Made by a program: the position numbers and the translations under genes | Notes under the pieces: model-generated | What the model was told of the DNA's origin: nothing | Database searches by the model: none | The model's input: the letters and a program-made list of their open reading frames with translations, nothing else | Shown here: positions 46,101-53,203 of the stretch, in pieces | How the letters are laid out: each line of letters opens with the position of its first letter | Position numbering within the stretch: the first letter of the stretch is position 1 | Source of the DNA: Lutibacter sp. Hel_I_33_5 | GTDB lineage: Bacteria; Bacteroidota; Bacteroidia; Flavobacteriales; Flavobacteriaceae | DNA: 64,000 nucleotides | Assembly: GCF_007827455.1 (NCBI RefSeq) | Contig: NZ_VISM01000001.1 | Coordinates: 2,785,001-2,849,000 of the forward strand | Direction: 5' to 3'

Positions 46101-46800
46101 CCCAAGTGGAGAAGTAACTACCTTAGCAGGTTCTACATCTGGTTTTGCAGATGGTAATGGAGCTTCAGCTCAATTTTATTCTCCTAGAGGAGTAGCAATT
46201 GATGCAGTTGGTACTTTATATGTTGCAGATACTTTTAATCAAAGAATCCGAAAGATAAGCCCAAGTGGAGAAGTAACTACCTTAGCAGGTTCTACAAAAG
46301 GTTTTGCAGATGGTAATGGAACTTCAGCTCAATTTAATGATCCTAGAGGAGTAGCAATTGATGCAGCGGGTACTATATATGTAGCAGATACTCGTAATGA
46401 AAGAATACGTAAAATTTCTGGTGGTGCTACAATTTTAAAAGGTACTGCACCCAATGAAGCAGGTACACATACTCTTGTCTTAACAGCAGATGATGATAAA
46501 GGTGGCGTAACTAAACAAGAGTTTACTATTATGGTAGAAGAGAACACTACTAGTGTGTTAGACCATACTAATACTAAAATAAAACTTTATCCTAATCCAG
46601 TTATTACAAGTATAAATATTAGTGCAAGAGAAACTATTCAAAAAGTTTTTATTTATAATGTTTTAGGTAAGGAAATTAAAAGGTTTATTATTAAAAGTAT
46701 GAGTAAAAAAATAGATATTTCAGATTTAAACCCTGGTATGTATTTAATAAAATATGTTGTAGATGGAAAAATAGGAGTTTCTAGGTTTGTAAAACAGTAG
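40126..46800 (+). CDS. giant T9SS-sorted protein with Calx-beta repeats and two NHL-propeller blocks
   Basis: Secreted protein of 2,224 residues. Order: signal peptide (to SFSQ, residue 22); an N-terminal domain to about 200; a glycine run at about 202-212; a Calx-beta-like domain; then four close Calx-beta-type repeats opening with IADVSGNENDG (from about residues 326, 671, 784 and 1009), interspersed with cadherin-like domains; a fibronectin-like region (about 1230-1320); two copies of a TPPAFTSTPILKVSPGETY domain, each followed by six 53-residue NHL repeats (from residues 1376 and 1783); and a type A T9SS sorting domain (LYPNPVITSINIS ... GKIGVSRFVKQ). It is probably a surface adhesin or scaffold; no enzyme motif is seen. 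Calx-beta repeats have acidic loops that can bind calcium. Its partner could be the AraC regulator upstream. Confidence 0.88.
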   Translation: MNRNTSLCILLLCLFFSNFSFSQIASAQTINYDTADNTNLGTVANDGEGGSTAITGVQIDIIAIDASGNTTGVDLIYNVTDVGFGAKIEEGISIGNDPATATWRGISIKTNDGSEFDFNGFESWEFAGVVTTLNVRGYKNGVATGTGATAITTGNVARKEHPASDFPDADFGDVDEVRIIAATDYHGTFDVFLFGAVAGAGGGGGGGGGGSPTVQFTNTSSSRTENNTDGLGITLELSVPFVSTVTVDYSVSGTATGGGVDHNLANGTATFDAFDTSTTTFAFSIVDDAIFETNETVVVTLSNPVNVTLGTNTIHTHTINDNDTAALTIADVSGNENDGNITVTATLDNAVQGGFTVDVNTADGTATIAGSDYTAVTSQTLTFAGTAGETQTFTITPTADTTVETDEALTVSMNNLAATTLAVTITDTATVTINNDDSSNNAPTITGTTTDTVNEDTTLNLNDDIQVSDANAGDTQTVTIISTNGTVSLGTTGITFGGGGNGSANFTAAGSLTNINTALIAATFSPTANFNGAGSVQIVSNDGTTNSNTLNIAVTVNSVNDVPSFTKGIDYPVNENSGAHTFNGWATSLSKGTSDENGQTLSFNVSNNNNGLFSVQPAIDATGKLTFTTATNQFGVATVTVSISDDGGTANGGVDTSANQTFTITVAEVIALSIADVSGNEDDGNITVTVTLDSAVTGGFTVDVNTADGTATIADSDYTAVTSQTLTFAGTAGETQTFTIAPTADTTVEPNETLTVSMNNFAGSSTYVEAFDTATVTITNDDTATVTIADVSGNENDGNITVTATLDKAVPGGFTVDVNSVDGTATIADNDYTAVTSQTLTFAGTAGETQTFTITPTADTTVEPDETITINQNNLTGTTLGVVITDTATVTITNDDSLPGMTFSLIGSATEVASSAIANISISKVSLLTITVDYTVTGTASAGTDYTLENGTITFNPGENNKAIVISNIVDDAILEEDETVIITLSNAVNANLSGNNEFTYTIIDNDSAAITIADVSGNENDGNITLTATLDNAVQGGFSVDVNTADGTATIVDNDYTAVASETLTFAGTAGETQTFTITPTADTTVEPDETITINQNNLTGTTLGVVITDTATVTITNDDNSPAVIGGVSTGLVTEDSGLTINKALTITDVDTGEDSFKTTPKVNAIYGTFTIDAKGNWSYNLDDTNTTIDALNTGDTKEDKITVESLDGTQQIITITINGIDDITIPIVFAGNVSDIITTSAKLKGIIISNGGSPIIERGFIYYKTSDSSNPIRKTSNATSNPFEETIDNLDPHTAYTFKVFAKNVKGTTESAVETFTTLNTPPAFTSTPILKVSPGETYTYPITTEDADGDAVEVTSQPLPSWLTLSGNGIKGDVTTLAGSTRDFADANGTSAKFSGPNGVVIDAAGTIYVADTSNHRIRKISPSGEVTTLAGSSRGFADGTGTSAQFDTPREVAIDPAGTIYVADAGNHRIRKISPSGEVTTLAGSSLGFADGNGATAKFYSPYGVAVDAAGTVYVADRNNYRIRKISPSGEVTTLAGSTKGFADGNGTSAQFYLPRSVAVDAAGTIYVADTENHRIRKISPSGEVTTFAGSTRGFADANGTSAQFRYPYGVAVDAAGTIYVADNENHRIRKISPSGEVTTLAGSTQGFADANGASAQFRFPIGVAVDAAGTIYVADTNNHRIRKISGGTVLTGTAPNEIGTHTIILTANDDNGGVTKQEFTIKVNTPPAFTSTPILKVSPGETYSYPITTEDLDGDDVTVTATTKPEWLTIIGSSVAGEVTTLAGSSLGFAEGNGATAKFYNPLGVVVDAAGTVYVADTNNHRIRKISPSGEVTTLAGSTSGFADGNGASAQFNFPRGVAIDAAGTIYVADEFNHRIRKISPSGEVTTLAGSTAGFADGNGASAQFNSPYGVAVDAAGTVYVADTNNHRIRKISPSGEVTTLAGSTSGFADGNGASAQFNFPLGVAVNAAGTIYVADEFNHRIRKISPSGEVTTLAGSTSGFADGNGASAQFYSPRGVAIDAVGTLYVADTFNQRIRKISPSGEVTTLAGSTKGFADGNGTSAQFNDPRGVAIDAAGTIYVADTRNERIRKISGGATILKGTAPNEAGTHTLVLTADDDKGGVTKQEFTIMVEENTTSVLDHTNTKIKLYPNPVITSINISARETIQKVFIYNVLGKEIKRFIIKSMSKKIDISDLNPGMYLIKYVVDGKIGVSRFVKQ
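42664..42810 (+). repeat. Calx-beta DNA repeat, copy 1
   Basis: About 147 bases are almost identical to 43339-43485 (offset 675 bases, 225 codons), inside consecutive Calx-beta-type domains. The level of DNA identity points to a recent internal duplication or gene conversion. Confidence 0.8.
43339..43485 (+). repeat. Calx-beta DNA repeat, copy 2
   Basis: Partner of 42664-42810; I see only a single-base difference (acgggt versus acaggt) along most of the block. Confidence 0.8.
44251..45204 (+). repeat. NHL repeat block 1: six tandem 159-base units
   Basis: Each unit encodes 53 residues of the type VTTLAGS-xGFAD-NG-SAQF...VAVDAAGTIYVAD-NHRIRKISPSGE. Units keep exact 159-base spacing (for example 44251 and 44410) and are similar at the DNA level. 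Six blades would close one propeller. Confidence 0.88.
45472..46425 (+). repeat. NHL repeat block 2: six tandem 159-base units
   Basis: Same unit as block 1, offset by exactly 1,221 bases, which also covers the preceding TPPAFTSTPILKVSPGETY domain (44091 and 45312). The units within this block are even more alike than those in block 1. Confidence 0.88.
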
Positions 46801-46825
46801 ATAAATAATATTTTAATTGTAATTA

Positions 46826-46857
46826 AAAAACCCAAGAAATTTTTCTTGGGTTTTTTT
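46826..46857 (+). terminator. terminator of the giant T9SS protein gene
   Basis: aaacccaagaaa and tttcttgggttt pair around a 2-base loop and are followed by a T run. The reverse direction also has an A/T tract, so it may also serve the tRNA on the opposite strand. Confidence 0.88.
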
Positions 46858-46858
46858 G

Positions 46859-46932
46859 TAGCGAAGACGGGATTTGAACCCGTGACCTCAGGGTTATGAA
46901 TCCTGCGCTCTAACCAACTGAGCTACCTCGCC
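46859..46932 (-). tRNA. tRNA-Met (anticodon CAT)
   Basis: The minus strand folds as a cloverleaf: acceptor GGCGAGG with CTTCGCT (two G-T pairs), D-arm AGCTCAGTTGGTTAGAGC, anticodon loop ATTCATAA (CAT), T-loop GTTCAAATC, 74 bases with discriminator A. The D-loop and the G1-U72 type end suggest an elongator tRNA-Met, although an Ile tRNA with modified CAT cannot be fully excluded. Confidence 0.93.
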
Positions 46933-47043
46933 TTGATTAAGAGGCTGCAAATATAACTCATTTTTATTTTTTTGCAAGCTAAAAATTATCGATTTTTTTA
47001 AAAAGGAATTAATACCTATATTGGCAACACAAACAAACACTAA

Positions 47044-47427
47044 ATGAGTAAATTAAAGTACGAATTAGAATTTCCTATTCATGCTTCCCCAGCAATGTTA
47101 TACCAATATTTTGCTACTGCATCCGGATTACAAGAGTGGTTTGCCGACAAAGTAAATACACGTGGAAAAATAATTACATTTATTTGGGATGATTCTGAAG
47201 AAGAAGCAACCATAGTCACTAAAAAATCTAACGAGCGAATTCAGTTTAAATGGTTAGAGAGTGAAGATGACGAAAGTTATTTTGAATTTAGAATTCAGGT
47301 TGATCCAATAACTAAAGATGTTTCTTTAATGGTAACCGATTTTTCTGATGATGAAGAAGAAATGGAAGAAGCAAAACGACTATGGGAAAACCAAATAGAT
47401 GAATTGAAGCATACTATAGGAGCTTAA
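47044..47427 (+). CDS. START-like domain (SRPBCC/AHSA1-type) protein
   Basis: A 127-residue cytoplasmic protein with a helix-grip fold. It begins YELEFPIHASPAMLYQYFATASGLQEWFAD, the standard start of AHSA1/START-like proteins in Bacteroidota, followed by IITFIWDDSEEEATI and a C-terminal amphipathic helix (LWENQIDELKHTIGA). It may bind a hydrophobic ligand; the function is unknown. It stands alone, with a terminator behind it. Confidence 0.82.
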   Translation: MSKLKYELEFPIHASPAMLYQYFATASGLQEWFADKVNTRGKIITFIWDDSEEEATIVTKKSNERIQFKWLESEDDESYFEFRIQVDPITKDVSLMVTDFSDDEEEMEEAKRLWENQIDELKHTIGA

Positions 47428-47445
47428 TCAATTTAAAAATTAATT

Positions 47446-47470
47446 ACTCGACAATTTTGTCGAGTTTTTT
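47446..47470 (+). terminator. terminator of the START-like gene
   Basis: actcgaca and tgtcgagt form a stem with a short loop followed by seven T. Confidence 0.87.
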
Positions 47471-47496
47471 TATGCCTTTTTTTAAGGATTTTGTAG

Positions 47497-47504
47497 TAGT
47501 TTTG
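47497..47504 (+). promoter_or_regulatory. candidate -7 element for the class IV aminotransferase gene
   Basis: TAGTTTTG matches TAnnTTTG, 22 bases before the start codon. Confidence 0.5.
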
Positions 47505-47525
47505 TTGCGTTCTAAAAATTAGATA

Positions 47526-48356
47526 ATGTTAAATTTTAATGGAGAATTAATAGCTCCAGATACTTTTAAAGTAACATCCGAAAACAGAGCTTTTAAATAT
47601 GGCGACTCCATTTTTGAAACCATAAAAGTTCAAAACAACAAAGTAGTTTTTTTTGAAGATCATTATTTTAGATTAATGGCTTCTATGCGTATGTTACGTA
47701 TGAAAATTCCTATGGAATTTACCTTAGAATTTTTAGAACAAGAAATTTTAAAAACTGTTGCTATTCAAGAAAATTCTACATCTTTTAGAGTTCGATTAAC
47801 CGTTTTTAGAAAAGATGGTGGTTTATATACTCCAAAAACGAATGATATTGATTATTTGATTGAAGTAAAAGAAAATACCTATCAAACAAAAAGTGTCTAT
47901 AGATTAGATTTATTTAAAGACTTCTATAATTATTCTGGCTTATTATCTACCATTAAAACAAACAATAGAATTTTAAATACGGTAGCAAGTGTTTTTGCAG
48001 ACGAAAATGATCTTGATAATTGTGTATTGTTAAACGAAAGAAAAGGTGTTGTTGAGGTTACAAATGGGAACATTTTTGTTATTAAAGACACAATTATAAA
48101 AACCCCAGCTTTAACAGAAGGTTGTATAAAAGGTGTGGTAAGGAAAAAAATTATTGAAACCTTAGAAAAACATCCAGAATATACAGTAGAGGAAACTGTA
48201 ATTTCACCATTTGAGATCCAGAAAGCAGATGAGGTTTTTATCACCAATGCAATAGTTGGTATCCAACCTGTAACACATTATAGAAAGAAAAGTTTTAAAA
48301 CTGAAATAGGAGAGAAGTTGCAAAAAAATCTACAGGTTTTACAATTTTCTAGTTAA
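47526..48356 (+). CDS. aminotransferase class IV (PabC/IlvE-like)
   Basis: PLP fold-type IV enzyme of 276 residues. Signatures: the start FNGELIAPDTFKVTSENRAFKYGDSIFETIK, typical of aminodeoxychorismate lyase-like members, VRLTVFR, and EVTNGNIFVI followed by TPALTEGCIKGVVRKKI, the classic cofactor-binding segment. It could be 4-amino-4-deoxychorismate lyase (folate pathway) or a branched-chain or D-amino-acid aminotransferase; sequence alone does not decide. The stop overlaps the convergent yqgE-like gene by 8 bases. Confidence 0.85.
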   Translation: MLNFNGELIAPDTFKVTSENRAFKYGDSIFETIKVQNNKVVFFEDHYFRLMASMRMLRMKIPMEFTLEFLEQEILKTVAIQENSTSFRVRLTVFRKDGGLYTPKTNDIDYLIEVKENTYQTKSVYRLDLFKDFYNYSGLLSTIKTNNRILNTVASVFADENDLDNCVLLNERKGVVEVTNGNIFVIKDTIIKTPALTEGCIKGVVRKKIIETLEKHPEYTVEETVISPFEIQKADEVFITNAIVGIQPVTHYRKKSFKTEIGEKLQKNLQVLQFSS

Positions 48357-48900
48357 GTTGAATATCACTTGGCGCGTTTGCCCAAATTTTATACTCGCCA
48401 CCTTTTTGTAAGAGTTTGTTTTTCCAGATAGTATCGTTGTCTTCCGACAAGATATTGTCAAAATCATTTTCTGTAACAAACCAAGAATTTGTATTTAATT
48501 CTTGCTTGAGTTGAGTTGTGCTCCAACCAGAATAACCAAGGAAAAACCTGATGTCGGTATTTTTTATTTGCTTGGTGTTAAGTAGTTCATTTAAAACATC
48601 AAAGTTACCTCCCCAATAAATTCCTTTTTTTACTTCTGTACTATTGGTTATTAAATGTGGAATTTTATGAATAAAGTATAAATTGTCTTGCTCTACAGGG
48701 CCACCTTGATAGACTGTGAAATCGCAATCAATTTCTGGTAATACGTCTTTAATGGTATAATTTAAGGGTCTATTTAAAATAAAGCCAACGGCACTTTTAT
48801 TAGTATGCTCAGTTAGTAAAATAATGGATCTATTAAAAGAACTATCATTTAGTATTGATGGTTCTGCAATTAGAAGTCTTCCTTTTTCTGGTTTTATCAA
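48349..48900 (-). CDS. YqgE/AlgH family protein
   Basis: A 183-residue protein of the UPF0301 family. Signatures in order: KGRLLIAEPSILNDSSFNRSI, VGFILNRPLNYTI, VYQGGPVEQDNLYFIH, RFFLGYSGWSTTQLKQEL and the C-terminal WKNKLLQKGGEYKIWANAP. It is a widespread cytoplasmic family with no settled function; AlgH in Pseudomonas affects alginate regulation. No partner gene is obvious. Confidence 0.92.
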   Translation of the reverse strand: MIKPEKGRLLIAEPSILNDSSFNRSIILLTEHTNKSAVGFILNRPLNYTIKDVLPEIDCDFTVYQGGPVEQDNLYFIHKIPHLITNSTEVKKGIYWGGNFDVLNELLNTKQIKNTDIRFFLGYSGWSTTQLKQELNTNSWFVTENDFDNILSEDNDTIWKNKLLQKGGEYKIWANAPSDIQLN

Positions 48901-48946
48901 AGCTGTAACTGTTTTTCTCTCTTTAAATATAGTTAATTTTAGGCAA

Positions 48947-48977
48947 TAAAAAAACTCCCTTAAAAAAGAGAGTTTTA
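48947..48977 (-). terminator. terminator of the HU gene
   Basis: On the minus strand aaaactctct and gggagttttt pair, with one mismatch, around an A/T-rich loop, followed by T; it begins 21 bases after the HU stop. Confidence 0.75.
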
Positions 48978-48997
48978 ATATACTTTAAAAGTAAGGC

Positions 48998-49270
48998 TTA
49001 GTTTACAGCTTTACTTAAGTCAGAACCTGCTTTAAACTTTGCAACATTTTTTGCAGCAATTTTGATTGTAGCTCCAGTTTGAGGATTTCTTCCGTTTCTA
49101 GCAGCTCTTTTAGATACTGACCAGCTTCCGAAACCTACTAAAGAAACTCTGTTTCCGTTCTTTAATGATCCAGCAACGTTATCTGTTAAAGACTGTAATG
49201 CAGCTTTAGCAGCACTTTTAGAAATTCCTGCGTCAGCAGCCATTGCATCGATTAAATCCGATTTGTTCAT
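48998..49270 (-). CDS. HU-family DNA-binding protein
   Basis: Nucleoid protein of 90 residues that bends DNA as a dimer. It starts MNKSDLIDAMAADAGISKSA, carries the VSLVGFGSWSVSKRAARNGR segment and the DNA-binding arm GRNPQTGATIKIAAKNVAKF. The length is exactly typical. The gene is preceded by a promoter-like element at 49327 and followed by its own terminator. Confidence 0.95.
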   Translation of the reverse strand: MNKSDLIDAMAADAGISKSAAKAALQSLTDNVAGSLKNGNRVSLVGFGSWSVSKRAARNGRNPQTGATIKIAAKNVAKFKAGSDLSKAVN

Positions 49271-49326
49271 AATAAAATAGATTTTAAAAATTAATTGAAA
49301 TATTTTTTTTGCTTTACAAAGCTTAA

Positions 49327-49334
49327 CAAATATA
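49327..49334 (-). promoter_or_regulatory. candidate -7 element for HU
   Basis: The minus strand reads TATATTTG (TAnnTTTG), giving a leader of about 50 bases. Confidence 0.5.
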
Positions 49335-49458
49335 GCAGGAATAAGGCTTTACGCAAGTTTTACCTATAAAAAATAGCTATTTTGTTAATAAATCTATGCA
49401 AAATGTTAATAAAGTAGGCTGAAAAAGGAATATTCTGTAGTGCCTATGGATAAAGGCA

Positions 49459-50403
49459 TTAGCACATTTTAGCATCTTTATGGAATGAAAAACCATTTAA
49501 AAGGCTTTTTGAGTCCATTTTTTTCTTACCAGAAAGTTTAATCTCTTCAATTAAAATATAGCCATTTTTAACTGCAATTTTCAATTCTTTTTTGGAAGCA
49601 ATAATTTTACCAGCATCATATTTATGTTTTTCATTTATTTTTTTAATACCATATATTTTTGCAGAAATTTCTTCTTCCTTATTATATATGGTTGTCCAAG
49701 CAGTTGGAAACGGATTTAATCCTCTTATATGATTGTAGATACTATCTAAAGAATCGTTCCAATTAATCTTACAATTATCAGGATATAGTTTAGGTGCCGA
49801 TTTTTCTTCTTTTTCAGGTTGTTTAGCTGTGATTACTTTTCCTTTAGAAATTAAATCAACTGTTTTAGAAACTAAATTAGCGCCTAAATGCATTAGTTTA
49901 TCATGTAAACCACCTACAGTTTCATCACTTTCAATGTCAATTTCTTCTTGTAAAATGATTTCGCCAGTATCAATTTTATCATCAATAAAGAAAGTAGTGA
50001 CTCCTGTTTTTGTTTCTCCATTTATAATTGCCCAATGTATTGGTGCTGCTCCACGGTATTCTGGTAATAAAGAAGCGTGTAAGTTAAATGTACCATATTC
50101 AGGCATTTGCCATACTGTTTTAGGTAACATTCTAAAAGCGACCACTATTTGTAAGTTTGCTTTTAGGTTTTCTAAATCAGCAACAAATTCTTTACTTTTT
50201 AAGTTCTTAGGTTGTAATATTGGTAAATCTTGAGATAATGCATATTTTTTTACAGCAGATTGATGTATTTTTCTTCCTCTACCAGCTGGTTTATCTGTTG
50301 CCGTAATTACCCCTACAATAGTATAGTTATTTTCTACCAAATGTTTTAAAATAGTTACGGCAAAATCTGGTGTTCCCATAAAAACAATTCGTAAATCTTT
50401 CAT
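49459..50403 (-). CDS. fmt: methionyl-tRNA formyltransferase
   Basis: Formylates initiator Met-tRNA using 10-formyl-tetrahydrofolate. The 314 residues include the start RIVFMGTPDFAVTILKHLVE, the folate-binding/catalytic segment FNLHASLLPEYRGAAPIHWA with the N-H pair, IDTGEIILQEEI after it, and the C-terminal tRNA-binding domain (GLNPFPTAWTTIY). Its start overlaps the recQ stop by 4 bases (ATGA-type), so the two genes, and the NTPase before them, form one unit. Confidence 0.95.
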   Translation of the reverse strand: MKDLRIVFMGTPDFAVTILKHLVENNYTIVGVITATDKPAGRGRKIHQSAVKKYALSQDLPILQPKNLKSKEFVADLENLKANLQIVVAFRMLPKTVWQMPEYGTFNLHASLLPEYRGAAPIHWAIINGETKTGVTTFFIDDKIDTGEIILQEEIDIESDETVGGLHDKLMHLGANLVSKTVDLISKGKVITAKQPEKEEKSAPKLYPDNCKINWNDSLDSIYNHIRGLNPFPTAWTTIYNKEEEISAKIYGIKKINEKHKYDAGKIIASKKELKIAVKNGYILIEEIKLSGKKKMDSKSLLNGFSFHKDAKMC

Positions 50404-52277
50404 ACTATTTGATACTTATTTTGTTGATTAATATTGATTTCTTCTTCTGACAATAATGTGCGCAAATGTATTAAAATCTCTTGCTCATTAATATGCAAAT
50501 GAGAACATATTTCTGAAGAAGATAAGTTGTTTTTTTCTTTTAAAAGTTTAATAATTTGACTTGAAATATTTTTATGTGTTGATTTTTTATTGCTTAAACA
50601 AACATCACAAATTTCGCAATTTAAAGTGTTTTTTTCATCAAAATAATGTAAAATTTGAACGCTTCTACAAATAGTGTCTGTTCGAATAAAATTTATAAAA
50701 TCTGCTGTTTTTTGTTTTTTCTGAAGTAAGAATTGTTCAATCTCTTTAGAAATCCTATTAATAGTTTTATCATCTTCTCTAGGAAGTAAAAATGTGATCT
50801 CAGAATTGTTAGTTGCTTTATTATAAACTAAGAAACCTTGATCGTTTAATTGTTGTAATTGATTAATTATGATACTACTTGAAGTGTTATTTTTCTTAGC
50901 TAGATAAAATTCATCTATCTTAACATATTGCTCAAACAATCCTCCGTAAGTTCTTAAAAGTAAATTGATTATGTTTTTTTTGTTGGTGATTTTTAATACT
51001 TCAGAATTACTTGCAATGATTTTTACAACAGATTTTTTATTAAAATTATTTGTGATAGAAATAATACCATTATTTCTTAAAATAGTGATGATAGTTGCCG
51101 TTTTTGAAGTTGTAAAATTATACTTTTTACAAAATGATAAAAAGTTGAATTCTAGTGGTCTTTCTATGATTTCTCCCAACGAAATTTGAAAGTGTTGAAA
51201 TAGTTTATTAAAAACTTCTTTTATTTCCTTTATAGTTGGAATTGCATTTTTTGTTTGATTTTGTAGTAACAAAATATCATGTTCATTTTGTAAAGTAACC
51301 GCAAAAGATTTTTTGCCATTCCTGCCAGCTCTTCCAGCTTCTTGTAAATAATTTTCTATGCTATTTGGTAAATCAAAATGAATAACAACACCAACATCAG
51401 ATTTATCAATTCCCATTCCAAAAGCATTGGTAGAAACAATGATATTTACATCATTGTTCCTCCAATTTGTAAATGCTTCTTTTTTTTGAATAGAAGATAA
51501 TCCACCATGATAAAAGGTGCTTTTAAAATTATTACTATTTATATAGCGACTAATCTCTTCAGATTTCTTTCTAGAATTCACATATATAATACTAGACGTT
51601 TTAGTTTTAGTAAGGATTTGCAACAATCTACCTAATTTATCTTCAACCTTAAAAACTTGATACGCTAAATTTTCTCTATTAAAAGACTTTTTAAAAATTA
51701 CAGGTTTTTCAAGTGTAAGATTTTTTTCAATATCAAGAAGAACTTTTTTTGTTGCAGAAGCTGTTAAACAAATTGTTGTTGCATCAGGATGAATTTCTTT
51801 AAGAATTTCAATATTTCTGTAAGAAGGTCTAAAATCATGTCCCCATTCAGAAATGCAATGCGCTTCATCAATCGCAATGATGTTTACAGGAAGTTCTTTA
51901 ATCTTGTCTTGAATAAATTTAGATTGTAGTCGCTCAGGAGAGAGGTACAAGAATTTATAATTTCCAAATTTTAAATTGTCAAAAAGTGTAATAATTTCAT
52001 CTTGATTGCTTCCAGAAACTATTGTAGTAGCTTTAATTCCTTTTTCTTGTAGAGATGCTACTTGATCTTGAATTAAGGCTAATAGTGGAGAAATAACAAT
52101 ACAGATTCCATCTAAAACTAAACTTGGTATTTGAAAACAAATAGATTTTCCTCCGCCAGTAGGTAGAAGCGCAATGGTATCTTTTTTTTCTAAAACACTA
52201 TTTATTATTTCTTCTTGTGGATTTCTAAAAGAAGTATGTCCCCAAAATTGCTCTAATATCTTTATGGGTGTATTCAT
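50400..52277 (-). CDS. recQ: ATP-dependent DNA helicase RecQ
   Basis: 3'-5' DNA helicase in repair. The 625 residues contain motif I LLPTGGGKSICFQ, the DEAH box AIDEAHCISEWGHDFRP, motif V/VI GMGIDKSDVGVVIHFDLPNS and QEAGRAGRNG, and the RecQ zinc site (C-rich FDEKNTLNCEICDVC near residue 575). No HRDC domain follows, so it is a short RecQ, a common form in Flavobacteriia. It overlaps the upstream NTPase gene by 1 base and fmt by 4. Confidence 0.94.
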   Translation of the reverse strand: MNTPIKILEQFWGHTSFRNPQEEIINSVLEKKDTIALLPTGGGKSICFQIPSLVLDGICIVISPLLALIQDQVASLQEKGIKATTIVSGSNQDEIITLFDNLKFGNYKFLYLSPERLQSKFIQDKIKELPVNIIAIDEAHCISEWGHDFRPSYRNIEILKEIHPDATTICLTASATKKVLLDIEKNLTLEKPVIFKKSFNRENLAYQVFKVEDKLGRLLQILTKTKTSSIIYVNSRKKSEEISRYINSNNFKSTFYHGGLSSIQKKEAFTNWRNNDVNIIVSTNAFGMGIDKSDVGVVIHFDLPNSIENYLQEAGRAGRNGKKSFAVTLQNEHDILLLQNQTKNAIPTIKEIKEVFNKLFQHFQISLGEIIERPLEFNFLSFCKKYNFTTSKTATIITILRNNGIISITNNFNKKSVVKIIASNSEVLKITNKKNIINLLLRTYGGLFEQYVKIDEFYLAKKNNTSSSIIINQLQQLNDQGFLVYNKATNNSEITFLLPREDDKTINRISKEIEQFLLQKKQKTADFINFIRTDTICRSVQILHYFDEKNTLNCEICDVCLSNKKSTHKNISSQIIKLLKEKNNLSSSEICSHLHINEQEILIHLRTLLSEEEININQQNKYQIV

Positions 52278-52813
52278 TAAAGTGAAAGCGAGTTTATAAT
52301 AAAATCGACTCTATTCTCTAAAGAACCAAAAGGCACATTTATAATTTTATAGCCATTCTCTTTATATGCTTTTTGCAAAAATGAATCAATTATAACTGAT
52401 TCTTCAAATGTTTCATAACGTTCGTTATCTGAAGTGTATATTTCTTGCCAAGGCTTAAATAGAAAAACATGTGTGTATTTATATTGCAAACATTTTTCTT
52501 TAAAAAAACTTGGGAAATCGGTAGTAAGATATTCTAAATAAGCATAAACATCTGGTAAACCTCTATCAAAAAAAACAATGTTTTCTTTTTGACTATCAGC
52601 AGTGAGAAACTGTTGTTCTCTACCTTTTAATAGTAGTTCACTAAATAACAAGGGTTGTGATAAAAATAATTGATCGATGCCTTCTTTTTGTGCTTTTAGC
52701 GTAACTTCTCTAGAAATTTCTTCCATACAGAAAAAACCTCTTAATTTTAATTCGTTTAAGACAGTTGATTTTCCAGTTCCTGGCCCGCCAATAAGCACAA
52801 TTTTTTGTTGCAT
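52277..52813 (-). CDS. AAA-type NTPase (AAA_28, thymidylate-kinase-like)
   Basis: A small P-loop protein of 178 residues. Walker A is GGPGTGKSTVLNEL at about residues 8-21, and a Walker B/lid region reads VFFDRGLPDVYAYLEYL. It resembles the AAA_28 group, often annotated as ATP-binding proteins of unknown substrate, possibly nucleotide or nicotinamide riboside kinase-like. Its stop shares a base with the recQ start. The cellular role is unknown. Confidence 0.75.
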   Translation of the reverse strand: MQQKIVLIGGPGTGKSTVLNELKLRGFFCMEEISREVTLKAQKEGIDQLFLSQPLLFSELLLKGREQQFLTADSQKENIVFFDRGLPDVYAYLEYLTTDFPSFFKEKCLQYKYTHVFLFKPWQEIYTSDNERYETFEESVIIDSFLQKAYKENGYKIINVPFGSLENRVDFIINSLSL

Positions 52814-52857
52814 TGAGTAAAAATAGCATTATGAATTGCTAAAAATAATAAATAGTG

Positions 52858-52865
52858 TAATTTTG
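52858..52865 (+). promoter_or_regulatory. candidate -7 element for the DUF493/PpiC unit
   Basis: TAATTTTG matches TAnnTTTG; about 45 bases before the start at 52910. Confidence 0.45.
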
Positions 52866-52909
52866 TGGCTTATTATTTGTAAAATATATTCGAATAATTA
52901 TTATTATTT

Positions 52910-53191
52910 ATGAAAGATAGCGAAGCTTTTTACACAAAATTAAAAGCACAATTAGACGATACTACTAGTTTTCCTGCAGATTATATGTTTAAGTTTATAG
53001 TGCCTTCAGATGAAAATCAGGAAGAAGAAGTTAAAAACTTATTTGATGACGTTGGGGCAATTATTAAAACAAAAAAATCTAAAACAGGAAAATATATTAG
53101 TCTTTCTATCGTATTAAAGATTAGTAATTCTAAAGAAGTAATTTCTTACTACAAAAAAGCTGAAAAAATTAAAGGTATAATTTCACTATAA
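52910..53191 (+). CDS. DUF493 (YbeD-like) family protein
   Basis: A 93-residue protein of the DUF493 ferredoxin-like fold: FPADYMFKFIVPSDENQEEE, then SKTGKYISLSIVLKISNSKEVISYYKKAEKI. Members may have a regulatory role, but none is established here. It precedes the PpiC gene by 12 bases and is probably co-transcribed with it. Confidence 0.82.
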   Translation: MKDSEAFYTKLKAQLDDTTSFPADYMFKFIVPSDENQEEEVKNLFDDVGAIIKTKKSKTGKYISLSIVLKISNSKEVISYYKKAEKIKGIISL

Positions 53192-53203
53192 TTAATTGAC
53201 AAA

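Noticed and set aside
44251..46425. Regularly spaced repeats that could suggest CRISPR
   Set aside because: Units are 159 bases, in frame and protein-coding (NHL), with no short repeat/unique spacer pattern and no cas genes. I saw no CRISPR array in the window.
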